A DNA stretch of 64,000 nucleotides from Natrialba chahannaoensis JCM 10990. GTDB lineage: Archaea > Halobacteriota > Halobacteria > Halobacteriales > Natrialbaceae. Position 1 is the stretch's first letter; every line of letters starts with the position of its first letter. A program made the translations under genes and the position numbers. The notes beneath the pieces were generated by a model. The model saw only the letters and a program-made list of their open reading frames with translations. It did no database searches and was not told the origin of the DNA. Location: NCBI RefSeq assembly GCF_000337135.1, contig NZ_AOIN01000008.1, positions 304,254 through 368,253 on the forward strand. The letters run 5' to 3'. Positions 1 to 9,562 of the stretch are shown one piece after another.

Positions 1-1752
1 CGCGCCCGGTTCCGTGATGCTCTCGAGTTCGTCGACGAGTACGAGCGAGCCCTCACCGCCCTGGGCGAGGTCGGCGAACTCGCGGACGGTGGACTCGAAC
101 GCGCCGGCGTCGAGCGTGCCCTGGGTCTTCGCGTGGTAGTGTAAGTCGTCGAAACGCCGCAGCGCCGCTCGCTCGGCGGGAACGGGCAGCCCCATGTGCG
201 CGAGGACGACGACGCTCGCGGTGAGGTCGAGCAGCGAGGTCTTCCCGCCGCTGTTGACTCCCGAGAGGAGTGCGACACCCGACACTTCGTAGTCGACTGG
301 GTCGATGGCCTCGAGTGGCTCGTCGAGCAGCGGTGAGCGACCGGCCTCGATGGTGAAGCCGGTGTTGGCGTCCGTGGCGTCATCACCGCCACCGCTACCG
401 CCGCCGTCAGCGTCCCAGACGAACTCCGGCATCGTACACCCAAAGTCCTCGGCAAAGCGGGCAATCGCGAGTTCGACGTCCAACTCGAGTGCGCCTCGAA
501 CGAGTTCCCGCGCACCGTCGCGCTGATCAGCGAGGTCGGCCGCCAGTTCGCGCTTGAGTTTGCCCGCGCGCCGTTCCTTGGCCGCGGTGAGTTCCTCGCG
601 CAGTCGAGCGGCGGCGTCCTCGTCGCGCTCGACGGGGAACGTGGGTTCGTCGCCGAAGATGCGCCGCGCGAGTTCCGCCTCGCCCGCGTCGAGGTCGAGC
701 GAGTCGATCAGGTGCTCGCGCGCGGCGGCGACGGCCGCGGCGAACTCGTCTGCGAGTTCCCGCGAGAGCAGCGAGTCGACGCCAGCGCCGCGTTCGACCA
801 GCGACAGGAGGTCCGAGCCCTCGATGGTCACGTCCTCCTCGCGGATCGCGTCCCGGAGGTGGTCGTTCGCGACGGTCTCTGCGGTACCGACCGCCGCATC
901 TAAGTCGTCCGCGGCGACCGTCAGTCGGTCGAGTTCGTCGTCGCCGGCGACGGTGCCGTCCGGCTCGAGTCGCGAGAGGCCGTCCTCGAGTGCGTCGAGG
1001 TCGCACTCAACCTCGTCCGTGAGGCCGGCGGTCCGGTGAACGTCGATCGCGGCGGTGATTCGATCCCGGTTTCGTGCGAAGAACGCGAGCGGGCGTTCGG
1101 GAACGATTTCGGCGGGGGACTCGAGTGCATCCGGTCTGACCTGCACGTCGCCTTCGACGGTGACGCCGGCGAAGGATTCATCGAGTGCGATGACGGTCGA
1201 GTAGCCGCGGGCGAGTTCCGCGAGTCCCTGGGCGTCCTCGACGACTTCAACGGAGAGTTCAGGGATCGCCTCGCGGGCCGCAGAGTAGCGCTCGGCGTCG
1301 GTCGTCGCGAGACAGCGCTCGCGGACGCGAACGTCGCCGGGCGTTCGAAGTGGTTCGACGCCCTCGAGTGCCTCGAGGACAGCGGGGTCGGCCTCGCGGG
1401 AAATTGCCTCGCGCGAGAACGTCTGAATTTCCTCGATGCGCGAGCGACGCGGGCTCGGGTAGAACGTCTCGACGCGCTGGGCAGCGTACGCCGTGACCGT
1501 GCGTTCTTTGAGCAGCGAGAGGACCTCGCGGTAGATCTCTCTGGCGCGGTCGGTCGCGAGGAAGCCGCCGGGATCGTCGTGTTCGCGGCGAATCGCGCCG
1601 CGTGCGATCCGGGCGGCCCGTCCCTGCGTGATACCGGGTGCGGACGCGATCGTCGCGACATCACCCGCGCGCAGCGCTTGTTCCGGGTCGTCGAGTTCCG
1701 ACAGCGCCCGGGCGGTTTTCTCGCCGACGCCCGGAATCGACTCGAGGTCCAT
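1..1752 (-). CDS. MutS-family ATPase with N-terminal helix-hairpin-helix (5' part only)
   Basis: The gene runs off the left edge: 584 codons are present without a stop. Residues 1-45 carry a helix-hairpin-helix DNA-binding pattern (IPGVGEKTARAL, then a second APGITQGRAARIARG). A long helical middle region follows. The ATPase is at about residues 490-584, with Walker A GVNSGGKTS near residue 498 and Walker B LVLVDELES near 570, the arrangement of MutS/MutS2 ATPases. A mismatch-recognition domain I is not seen, so it resembles the archaeal MutS2/MutS5-like group rather than MutS1. Role in DNA repair or recombination is inferred from the family. I chose the ATG at 1752 because the HhH starts there; an in-frame ATG at 1827 would add 25 poorly conserved-looking residues. 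It is divergent from the kinase at 2020. Confidence 0.85.
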   Translation of the reverse strand, partial: MDLESIPGVGEKTARALSELDDPEQALRAGDVATIASAPGITQGRAARIARGAIRREHDDPGGFLATDRAREIYREVLSLLKERTVTAYAAQRVETFYPSPRRSRIEEIQTFSREAISREADPAVLEALEGVEPLRTPGDVRVRERCLATTDAERYSAAREAIPELSVEVVEDAQGLAELARGYSTVIALDESFAGVTVEGDVQVRPDALESPAEIVPERPLAFFARNRDRITAAIDVHRTAGLTDEVECDLDALEDGLSRLEPDGTVAGDDELDRLTVAADDLDAAVGTAETVANDHLRDAIREEDVTIEGSDLLSLVERGAGVDSLLSRELADEFAAAVAAAREHLIDSLDLDAGEAELARRIFGDEPTFPVERDEDAAARLREELTAAKERRAGKLKRELAADLADQRDGARELVRGALELDVELAIARFAEDFGCTMPEFVWDADGGGSGGGDDATDANTGFTIEAGRSPLLDEPLEAIDPVDYEVSGVALLSGVNSGGKTSLLDLTASVVVLAHMGLPVPAERAALRRFDDLHYHAKTQGTLDAGAFESTVREFADLAQGGEGSLVLVDELESITEPGA

Positions 1753-2019
1753 GTTCTCGACGGTCGTATCCAACCGGAGCGAGAAAAAGCTCCCGCCCGC
1801 CGCAGATCGTGTGCTACCATCCACCATTCACATAGTTCGTCGTCGTTCCATACCGGTAATCACTCTGATGGGGTGGCGACCACCGGGAACACGCTACAAC
1901 AACCCGGATGAACATCGGTGGGACTCGCGGCTGTCGCGACTCAAGGACGAGTCGATGAGTCGATGGCACCAACAAGAGACGCCACGGTGCTTATCCCGCT
2001 CGGTGACATCCCGACGCAT

Positions 2020-4944
2020 ATGTCTCGTCGATCGGGTGTTACCGATATATTGTGGGGTAATATTGAGGACGAGAACAGCTGGGAACGGTATCGTGCCCTC
2101 GCCCGGACGGTCGATGGTGGACTCTGCCAGTGGGACGAGAACGGCCACATTGTGGTCGTCGACGAGGACTTCCGATCGATCACTGGCTATCCGGGTGAGG
2201 AGCTTGCAGGCACCCACATTTCGACACTCTTCGACGATGCAGGTGTTGCGACGATCGACGACATGCTCGCCTCCCAGTCCGAGGACGAACCCGTCGTCGA
2301 AACCGCGGTCGACATCCGAGCCGTGGATGGGAATGCGGTGCCGTGTACTGTCCGAGTTAGTCGAATACCGCCAGCGGAAGACGCGACCGAGGACGAGCCG
2401 GACGGTGTGCTCTGTTTCGTCCGCGAACAGGGTGTGGATTCGACCGCGGGTTCGGAACGGATTCCGGAGCAGGAACAGGAATCGGAGCCGGGCAGAGAAT
2501 CCGAGCCGACCACAGAATCAGAAGCAGAATCTAGCCTGGAGACGATAGCGGAATCCGGACCCGTCTCGACTCCAGAGCCCACCGCCTCGGAAGCGGATCG
2601 CGCCTCGGCGGACTCGATCAAAGCTGCACTAAACGGAGCCAGCATCGGTGCGATCGTCATCGACGACAACGCCAAGATCAGGTGGCTCGACGAGACCGCC
2701 GAAGCGTATCTCGGTCTCGAGCGCGAGTCGGTTCTCGGTCGGCCCAAACGAACTGTCGTCGAGGAACAGCTCGCCGACCGGATCGTCGAGCCGGCCTCGT
2801 TCGTCAGTCGAGTCGGACGCGGAGGGGACGACGGAAGCAGCGGTGACAGCGAAGACAAAAACAAAATCGAAGACGAAAACGAAGAGAAACACGGGAACGA
2901 ACGCGAAGAGAGACACAGCGATACCCCAGCCGACACAGAGAGAAACGACCGCGAGGACGAGCAGATCACCGTCGAAACGGTATCCGACGACTACCTCGAG
3001 TTCAAACTCGTCGATGACCGCGGCGAGCGCTGGCTCGAGTATCAGAGCAAGTCGATCAAGACCGGACCCTACGCTGGTGGCCGTGTCGAGTTCTACGACG
3101 ACATCACCGAGCGAAAGCGCTCTCAGGGAAAACTCAAAAAGAGTCAGGAAGCGTTCAACACCCTCGTCGACACTATCACGGAGTACGCAATCTTCCAGCT
3201 GGACGAAGACGGCCGTGTCATCAGCTGGAACGAGGGCGCACGCCAGACCAAGGGCTACAAGCGCAACGACATCCTCGGCCAGCACTTCTCGGTGTTCTAC
3301 ACCGACGAGGAACGGGCGGCAAATGTTCCCAAACGGAATCTGCAGATTGCACTCGAGACCGGCTCAGTCGAGGACGAGGGTTGGCGCGTCAGGAAGGACG
3401 GATCGCAGTTCTGGGCGGACGTCACGATTACGCCCGTTCGAGATGCCGACGGCACACACCAGGGCTTTCTGAAGGTGACGCGCGATATGACCGACCGACG
3501 AAACCGTGAGCGTGAGCTCGAAACCGAACTCCAGCGCGTATTCGATCGGGTGTCCGACGCGCTGTACGCGGTCGACAATGAGTTCAGATTCACGCTCGTC
3601 AACGACCGCGCCGAGGAGCTTCTCGGCTATCCCGAAGCAGACCTCCTTGGGGAGCGCCTCTGGGATGTCTTTCCGTCATCTGCCGAAATCGACGAGATCT
3701 GGGACGCGTTCCACACGGCGCGAGACGAACAGGTCCCAACGGACTACGAACTCTACTACCCTCGGCTCGGATTCTGGGTCGAAGCAAACCTCTACCCCTC
3801 CGAAACCGGCATCTCGGTCTACTTCCGAGACGTCACCGATCGAAAACAGCGCGAACAGGAGTTAGAGGAATCGAAACAGCGCTACCGGACCATTGCCGAG
3901 TACTTCCCGAACGGCGTCGTCACCCTGTTCGACCACGACCTCGAGTACACCCTGGCGGCAGGACAGGGCTTCGAGATGATCCGCGAAGAGCCATCCGAGA
4001 TCGAAGGCTCGAACGTCGCGGATGTCTGGAACCCAGAGACACGCGAAACGATCAAACCCATCCTTCGGAGCGCACTCGAGGGCGACGAGCAGTCGGTTGA
4101 GTTCTGCCACGACGACAGAGAGTGGATACTGTACGCGGTGCCAGTAACCGACAGCGAGGGCACCGTCTTCGCCGGAATGACGATGGCCCACGACATCACC
4201 GAGCGCAAGGAGAACCAGCGCAAACTCGAGGAGACGGTCGCCCAGCTCGAGGAGTCGAACAACCGCCTCGAACAGTTCGCCTACGCGGCCTCACACGACC
4301 TGCAGGAACCACTGCGAATGATCTCGAGCTATCTCCAGTTACTCGAACGGCGCTACAGCGAGGCGTTCGACGAGGACGGCGAAGAGTTCCTCGAGTACGC
4401 TATCGACGGCGCAGAGCGAATGCGACGGATGATCGACGGTCTGCTCGCGTACTCCCGCGTCGAGACGCGCGGCGACCCGCTCGAACCCGTCGATCTCGAC
4501 GACGTCTTCGCAAACGTCCGCGAAGACCTCCAGCTACAGATCGGTGAGACGAACGCCGAGCTCACGGTAACCGAGGACGGCCTTCCTCGCGTCCAGGGCG
4601 ATGCCAACCAGTTGCGACAAGTCTTCCAGAACCTGCTCGAGAACGCACTCGAGTACAGCGGCAACGACCAACCGCGGATACACGTCGATGCTGAGTCTCG
4701 GTTTCGCGACCGACGGCGTGAGTGGGTGATTTCGGTTCATGATGAGGGAATCGGAATCGAGCCGTCGGATCAGGAGCGAGTGTTCGAGGTGTTCGAACGG
4801 TTGCACAACCTCGGAGAATACCCAGGAACAGGGATCGGACTGGCGCTCTGTCAGCGAATCGTCGAGCGCCACGGCGGCGAGATGTGGCTCGAGAGCGAGC
4901 CGGGGGAGTGGACGACGATGTCGTTTACGCTGCCGGCGGCCTAA
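2020..4944 (+). CDS. Multi-PAS sensor histidine kinase
   Basis: Soluble histidine kinase of 974 residues without membrane segments, so a cytoplasmic sensor. Approximate layout: PAS 25-127; an acidic Glu/Ser linker around 145-200; PAS from 208; a second acidic linker (EDENEEK type) around 265-310; PAS 377-500, 500-612 and 620-735; HisKA with phospho-acceptor His759 in ASHDLQEP; HATPase with N-box QNLLENAL near 870 and G-boxes DEGIGI and GTGIGLAL. All catalytic boxes look intact. The start at 2020 is preferred because CTTATCCC lies about 28 bases upstream and would serve as TATA box of a leaderless mRNA; in-frame ATG 1963 and GTG 1918 lie upstream of it. The ligand or cofactor of the PAS domains cannot be read from sequence, and no response regulator is adjacent. 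Confidence 0.9.
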   Translation: MSRRSGVTDILWGNIEDENSWERYRALARTVDGGLCQWDENGHIVVVDEDFRSITGYPGEELAGTHISTLFDDAGVATIDDMLASQSEDEPVVETAVDIRAVDGNAVPCTVRVSRIPPAEDATEDEPDGVLCFVREQGVDSTAGSERIPEQEQESEPGRESEPTTESEAESSLETIAESGPVSTPEPTASEADRASADSIKAALNGASIGAIVIDDNAKIRWLDETAEAYLGLERESVLGRPKRTVVEEQLADRIVEPASFVSRVGRGGDDGSSGDSEDKNKIEDENEEKHGNEREERHSDTPADTERNDREDEQITVETVSDDYLEFKLVDDRGERWLEYQSKSIKTGPYAGGRVEFYDDITERKRSQGKLKKSQEAFNTLVDTITEYAIFQLDEDGRVISWNEGARQTKGYKRNDILGQHFSVFYTDEERAANVPKRNLQIALETGSVEDEGWRVRKDGSQFWADVTITPVRDADGTHQGFLKVTRDMTDRRNRERELETELQRVFDRVSDALYAVDNEFRFTLVNDRAEELLGYPEADLLGERLWDVFPSSAEIDEIWDAFHTARDEQVPTDYELYYPRLGFWVEANLYPSETGISVYFRDVTDRKQREQELEESKQRYRTIAEYFPNGVVTLFDHDLEYTLAAGQGFEMIREEPSEIEGSNVADVWNPETRETIKPILRSALEGDEQSVEFCHDDREWILYAVPVTDSEGTVFAGMTMAHDITERKENQRKLEETVAQLEESNNRLEQFAYAASHDLQEPLRMISSYLQLLERRYSEAFDEDGEEFLEYAIDGAERMRRMIDGLLAYSRVETRGDPLEPVDLDDVFANVREDLQLQIGETNAELTVTEDGLPRVQGDANQLRQVFQNLLENALEYSGNDQPRIHVDAESRFRDRRREWVISVHDEGIGIEPSDQERVFEVFERLHNLGEYPGTGIGLALCQRIVERHGGEMWLESEPGEWTTMSFTLPAA

Positions 4945-5080
4945 CGAGAGCGGACGTGGGTGAGTGCGAGTGGGTTGTTGTCGGTCGCTGCCGGTTGCTG
5001 TCACCGGCAGGTTACGGGACCGTCCTGTCGCTTGCGGTCTACGGGACCGTCGTTATCCGGCCTGCGTCCCAACAACGGAC

Positions 5081-5311
5081 ATGGTACTCAAACGATTCCT
5101 CGGGTCAAAGGCGACGCGAACGTTCACCGTCGTCTCCGTTCTCGCAGATATGAAACGCGCACTCGACCGCGGACACAACGCTCGTGCGATTTTGCTGCTC
5201 GCCGTCGCGCTCCTCGCCTGGAAGTGGGCCGTGATCGGGCTGGTTGCACACGGACTCGCGAGTCTGATTCGGCGGGAAGAGTCAACGCACTCGAGTTCGC
5301 AGCCGGCCTGA
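5081..5311 (+). CDS. Small haloarchaeal membrane protein
   Basis: A 76-residue protein starting MVLKRFLGSKATRTF, with one or two hydrophobic segments at about 33-60 (ILLLAVALLAWKWAVIGLVAH) and a short polar tail. TTATCC about 29 bases before the ATG supports a leaderless start. It resembles small conserved haloarchaeal proteins of unknown function; no catalytic motif is visible. It lies 136 bases after the kinase gene and has its own promoter, so it need not be cotranscribed. Confidence 0.65.
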   Translation: MVLKRFLGSKATRTFTVVSVLADMKRALDRGHNARAILLLAVALLAWKWAVIGLVAHGLASLIRREESTHSSSQPA

Positions 5312-5442
5312 GTCCGTCTGAAGAAGCGTCCACCTGAGCGATCGACCAGTTCGTAGCCGACCCAGAAAGCGATCTCGTTCTCACCCACGAATCCGTGAAC
5401 TGATCAACAGAAATAACTGTTCGTCGTGAAACGGCAGGCAGT

Positions 5443-5697
5443 ATGGAATGGTCCCTGCTGCACTCCCTCTCCCTGTTCCTCCGGAGCCCGTCGAAATTCT
5501 TCGAGGAACACGAGCCTGCCACAACGCTCCCGGTCGCGATCGGTATCGTCGTCACGTTTGCGATCGTGCTCGTCCTCTCGGTCTATAGGTCCACTCTGAG
5601 CAAATTACAACGCAGGACGACTGGTCATCACCGCTCTACCGAACTCTCTATGAGGGGAGTGCGGGCGGGTATTCGTTGGAAAGTAGGGCAGGCTTGA
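5443..5697 (+). pseudogene. Truncated membrane protein gene (Yip1-like N-terminus)
   Basis: The first 47 codons look real: RSPSKFFEEHEPATTLPVA is followed by a hydrophobic helix (IGIVVTFAIVLVLSV), as at the N-terminus of haloarchaeal Yip1-type membrane proteins. After residue 48 the reading frame turns into Arg/His-rich sequence, while another frame continues sensibly (ITTQDDWSSPLYRTLYEGS). This points to a frameshift or truncation. An AT-rich AAATAACTG element lies about 28 bases before the ATG. I infer a decaying gene; a short intact orphan protein is the alternative. Confidence 0.4.
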
Positions 5698-6361
5698 GGG
5701 CCAGACGTGGTACCTCCGGCGTCGAAATTTCGCTTGATTTCACCATCCAGATCGAATCTGTCTCGATATCCAGTGGGCAGGAGGTACGGCAATCTCGATC
5801 GGCGGCTCTGGTGAAGTCTGCATTTTCGGGCGGTTCTGCAGGGGTATCGGGCTCTCTGGGGATATCGATTTCGGACGTCTTGTTTAATACCCCTACCTAG
5901 TATTCGTTACGTCTTTGATCGAATTTCCTCTTGCTGCTGTCTGTGGGCGTCTTCATCCTCACGTTCCCGGTCGGGCCACGGGAGACCCCATTCGTGGCTC
6001 TCGCACTTCTCATACCGTCAAAACTGTTCCTCGACTGGTCACTGCTCTGAGTCTTCCGCCTCGACGTTTCCGGTCGTCTCTCACGCTGGTTCGTCCCGGA
6101 CGAACCGGGTTAGCGGCGGTAACGCCACATGCGATGCTAAACGGCGGTGCTCAGAGAAGGATTGAAAGGCAGCACGAGATTCTGAATCCCCTCAGTACTA
6201 ACAGACCGTTCAGCGTTCAATAAGAACGTGTAGTGAGCCGGTAGTTCACGTATTCCGGTATAAAACAAACGGAGTCGTCATGCTGCATTGATGCTCTGTA
6301 TTCAGCAGCCATTCTTGTCATATTATAGGTGTTTTAACATACCCAATAAAACAGGAACCGA
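5698..6361. other. Intergenic region with degraded gene remnants
   Basis: No intact gene is visible in about 660 bases. One in-frame stretch on the plus strand at 5925-6050 reads as the C-terminus of a membrane protein: hydrophobic LLLLSVGVFILTFPVGPR, then ALALLIPSKLFLDWSLL and a stop. No start codon or N-terminal partner in the same frame is present upstream. The stretch 6230-6360 is AT-rich and probably holds the transcript end of the minus-strand phosphoesterase gene. Confidence 0.4.
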
Positions 6362-7303
6362 CTACTCGAGTACATCGTCCTCGACCAGCGGCAACGTCGC
6401 TAACTGCGCCGCAGACAACAACACCCGATCCTTCTCCCAACCGTGGGCAATCGACTCGACCATCCCCGTCCCGTCGGTCAACGGCACCAGCCGTGCTGTC
6501 GTCCCGCTCGGGTCGGACTCGAGTGCGACGAGCGCATGGGGGAACGAGGAGACGGCGGGGACGGTGAGTTCGGTGACGCCGTCGGCCCGTTCGACGGCGG
6601 GGAAGTGGAGGTGACCGGTGACGACGAGCGAGATATCGTGCTGGACGAGCAGTTTGACCAGCGGTTCGGGGTTGGTGAAGCCGGGAACGCTGCCCTCGAC
6701 GGGAAGTTCGGCGCGGTAGCGTTCGTAGAGGTCGCCCGTCGCGGGCAGGTTGTGGTGGACGACGACGATGGACGTGTCGGGGTTCGCAGCAGACAGGGCC
6801 TCGTCGAGCCACATCAGTTGTGCGGAATCGATGCGGCCGTCCCAGGTCTCGGCGGGCGAGTCGGGGGTCGCAGCGTGGCTGTCGAGGCCGAAGACGTCGA
6901 GGTCGCCGAACTGGACGTGAAACGGCAGTCCGCCGGGTGTGTACCGGTCCTCGAACGTCCGGACGGGCAGTGACTCGTGCTCGTCGAACGTCGTCGGGAA
7001 GTCGTGGTTGCCGGGGACTGCGACCGCGGGCGGCTCGAAGTCCGCGAGGTCGTCGAACAGGTCGAACTCGGGCGGCGTCCCGTTCCGTGTCAGGTCGCCC
7101 GCGACGACGACGCCGTCGAACGCGCGATCGTTGACTGCCGACACGGCGGCCTGGAGGTGGCGTTCGGTGCGGTGAAAGACCTTCCAGGTGCCGGTCGCGT
7201 CGGTCGCGAGGTGGATATCCGAGAGGATGGCGATGCGCGTCGGCTCGGCTGCGGTGGGTCGAGCGAACCGGGCGAGCAGTTGACCAGTGTGTGGACGCGT
7301 CAT
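6362..7303 (-). CDS. Calcineurin-like metallophosphoesterase
   Basis: A 313-residue soluble protein with the full metallophosphoesterase motif series in order: SDIHLA near residue 29 (first metal ligands), GDLTRNG near 70 (bridging Asp), GNHD near 98, VVHHN near 200 and GHLHFP near 245. These ligands bind two divalent metals. The fold matches icc/cpdA-type phosphodiesterases, but the substrate cannot be deduced. It begins MTRPHTGQLLARF; the acidic composition fits a cytoplasmic haloarchaeal enzyme. The gene is followed by an AT-rich stretch and preceded, on the same strand, by a membrane protein gene ending 73 bases upstream. Confidence 0.88.
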   Translation of the reverse strand: MTRPHTGQLLARFARPTAAEPTRIAILSDIHLATDATGTWKVFHRTERHLQAAVSAVNDRAFDGVVVAGDLTRNGTPPEFDLFDDLADFEPPAVAVPGNHDFPTTFDEHESLPVRTFEDRYTPGGLPFHVQFGDLDVFGLDSHAATPDSPAETWDGRIDSAQLMWLDEALSAANPDTSIVVVHHNLPATGDLYERYRAELPVEGSVPGFTNPEPLVKLLVQHDISLVVTGHLHFPAVERADGVTELTVPAVSSFPHALVALESDPSGTTARLVPLTDGTGMVESIAHGWEKDRVLLSAAQLATLPLVEDDVLE

Positions 7304-7375
7304 CTGATCGGTGGTGTCTCAGGTGGAAGGAGGGGCAGCGGCGTGGAGTCGAGCGGTATGCCAGTGTAGAACCGT

Positions 7376-7996
7376 TCACTCGTCGTTGTAGCCGTACTCC
7401 CTATCTGGGTCCTCGACGCCTTCGGTGCGCGAGCCGACCCAGGCACCGAGCGCAATGCCGTAGACGAGGTGGCTGGCGTGGAACAGTGCAAGTTCGTCGT
7501 TCTCGAGTCGAATGTCGAGCAGTTCCTTCAGCATGAACTGCGAGCCGAACGCGGAGAGCGCCATGCCGAAGACGCTGCCCCAGACGATACCGCGCTGTTC
7601 GGCTTCGATCGAGCGCTCTGCGTCCTGGAGCGCGAAGAGGCCGCCGAAGACCGCACCGGCCTGGACGCCGTAGAGGAGATGCAAGACGAGTCCCGCGATC
7701 GGATGATCACCAGGGTCGGAGCCGTCACGAGCCACGTACTGTGTCCAAAAGTTTGCAGACGGCGGCAACGAACGAAGGATCGGGAGCCGGAACGCGGTCA
7801 TGATGAGTGTTGCGACGAAGCCGGCCTGCAAGCCGCGAGCGGCGGCGTTGGCAACGTGTGCTTCGCGTGAGTGGTCGCGCGACGGTGGGACAGCAGGGGC
7901 GGACTGAGTTGCCGACGTGCTCTCGCTATCTGTTCCTGACTGCTCTCGGATAGACTGTGGAACGAGCGATGATGGAAGCCGAGCGAGTACAGACAT
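7376..7996 (-). CDS. Haloarchaeal membrane protein of unknown function
   Basis: A 206-residue protein. Residues 1-50 are polar (Ser/Thr/Pro rich); after that come about four hydrophobic helices: GLQAGFVATLIMTAFRLP, PIAGLVLHLLYGVQAGAVFGGL, GIVWGSVFGMALSAFG and a C-terminal ASHLVYGIALGAWVG. The pattern of two repeated helix pairs with conserved His (LVLHLLYG, FHASHLVYG) is typical of small haloarchaeal integral membrane proteins of unassigned function. It shares its strand with the downstream phosphoesterase gene, 72 bases apart, so cotranscription is possible. Confidence 0.7.
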   Translation of the reverse strand: MSVLARLPSSLVPQSIREQSGTDSESTSATQSAPAVPPSRDHSREAHVANAAARGLQAGFVATLIMTAFRLPILRSLPPSANFWTQYVARDGSDPGDHPIAGLVLHLLYGVQAGAVFGGLFALQDAERSIEAEQRGIVWGSVFGMALSAFGSQFMLKELLDIRLENDELALFHASHLVYGIALGAWVGSRTEGVEDPDREYGYNDE

Positions 7997-8135
7997 CTGG
8001 TCTGGTGTGGTACCACAAGCGGCCCCTTAACGCTCCGGCACGCGTTTGACTGCTCGTCGCAACCACTCGGGCCGGACTGCCGGAACCGATAGACCATTAC
8101 GTCGAACTGACCAAGTAGTCAGTGAGATCTGACGC

Positions 8136-9419
8136 GTGGACGATACGACGATTGCGGACGGGCAAGCGGAATACAGTTCGAGGCGACGGTATCTGATCAT
8201 CGGTTCCGTCGTCGCCAGTACTTTCTTCGTCGGCTTTGGCGGCGGTGTTATCTTCCCGATTCTACCGAACCTTGGTGACCTCCTCGGAATCTCGCCATTT
8301 CTCGTCGGCTTCATTCTGAGTGCGAACCGGTTCTCGCGGCTCGTTGCGAACGCGCCCGCCGGCAGCCTCGTCGACCGTATCGGCACTCGGACACCGTTCA
8401 TTGTCGGCCTGCTTATCCAGAGCATCGGCACGTTCGGCTACGTCATCGCAATGGCCGCGCCGCTTCCCGAAGCCTGGTTTCTCCTTGCGCGACTCATCTG
8501 GGGGATCGGCAGCGCGCTCGTCTTCGCGACGGCCTACACCATCGCTGCCGACGTGAGCAAGGGCGGTTCGCGCGGAACCAGCATGGGACTCATCCGCGGC
8601 GGGAGCATCTTCGGCTTCCCGACCGGCCTCGTCCTCGGCGGTATCGTCAGCGAAGTCGCCGGCATCAACGCTGCGTTCATCGTCGCGACAGCGTTCGCGC
8701 TCGTCGCGAGCGCGATGGCCTACGTGACCGTTCCGGAAACCCATGTTGAGGGCGAGAATCGCCAGACCGTCTCCCCGTGGAACATCGACACCAGTCTGAC
8801 CACAGTTACCGTCGGCCTGGTCAACTTCGCCGTCCTATTCGCCTACATCGGTGCGCTGTTCGCGACGCTCGTCCTCTTTCTCGACGAACACGGCATCGGC
8901 GTGCTCGGCTTCAACGCACAGGGCTCGTCGGGCATCTTCATGGCCATCACCGTGCTCGCTGCGGCCGTCTTCATGTTCCTCGGCGGCTTCGTGAGCGACC
9001 GAACGGACTCGCGCATCCCGACGCTGCTCGTCTTCCTGATCGTCTCGTTCGTCGGTTTCATCCTCCTCGCCAGTGCCAACTCGGTCGAAACACTCACTCT
9101 CGCGTGTCTCTTCATCGGTGCCGGTCAGGGTGGGACGAGCGGCCCACTCATGGCACTGCTTGCTGACCTCACGCCGAACGACGAGATGGGACGCGCCACC
9201 GGAACCAACAACGTCCTCGGCGACGTCGGCGGCGGACTCGGCCCACTGATTTCCGTCCCGATCGTCGAAGTCGTCGGCTTCACACCGGTGTACGCCGCCT
9301 GCGCGGTCATGCCACTGATCGCCGGTGCAATCTTGCTCGGCGGCGTCTACCGTGAAACCGGTGTGTTGCTCCCCGAAACGCGACTCCGCGGCGGTATCAA
9401 CGAATCACTCGACGATTGA
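8136..9419 (+). CDS. MFS transporter
   Basis: A 427-residue integral membrane protein with about 12 transmembrane helices in two halves, as in the major facilitator superfamily. The cytoplasmic loop 2-3 signature is seen as AGSLVDRIGTRTPFIVG (residues about 69-85) and its counterpart in the second half as GGFVSDRTDSRIPTLLV. It most resembles drug/metabolite exporters of the DHA1 type, but the substrate is not predictable. The start is GTG at 8136; the first helix begins at about residue 20. It is divergent from the membrane protein gene at 7996. Confidence 0.85.
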   Translation: MDDTTIADGQAEYSSRRRYLIIGSVVASTFFVGFGGGVIFPILPNLGDLLGISPFLVGFILSANRFSRLVANAPAGSLVDRIGTRTPFIVGLLIQSIGTFGYVIAMAAPLPEAWFLLARLIWGIGSALVFATAYTIAADVSKGGSRGTSMGLIRGGSIFGFPTGLVLGGIVSEVAGINAAFIVATAFALVASAMAYVTVPETHVEGENRQTVSPWNIDTSLTTVTVGLVNFAVLFAYIGALFATLVLFLDEHGIGVLGFNAQGSSGIFMAITVLAAAVFMFLGGFVSDRTDSRIPTLLVFLIVSFVGFILLASANSVETLTLACLFIGAGQGGTSGPLMALLADLTPNDEMGRATGTNNVLGDVGGGLGPLISVPIVEVVGFTPVYAACAVMPLIAGAILLGGVYRETGVLLPETRLRGGINESLDD

Positions 9420-9562
9420 GCGTCAGCATCAACAGGTGAAACGTGAGGGCAGGAACGAGACACGCGAGGATCGGTAAACAAAACACGAACCACGAACCAC
9501 AGGGACCGGCAGCACACGACGACGACAACGCGCTTTTGCCCGCGCAGTCCGAATCAGGAGCC

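Noticed and set aside
921..1911. Open frames on both strands over the MutS-like gene
   Set aside because: Only the minus-strand frame reading through 1752-1 contains HhH and Walker motifs; others are compositional shadows.
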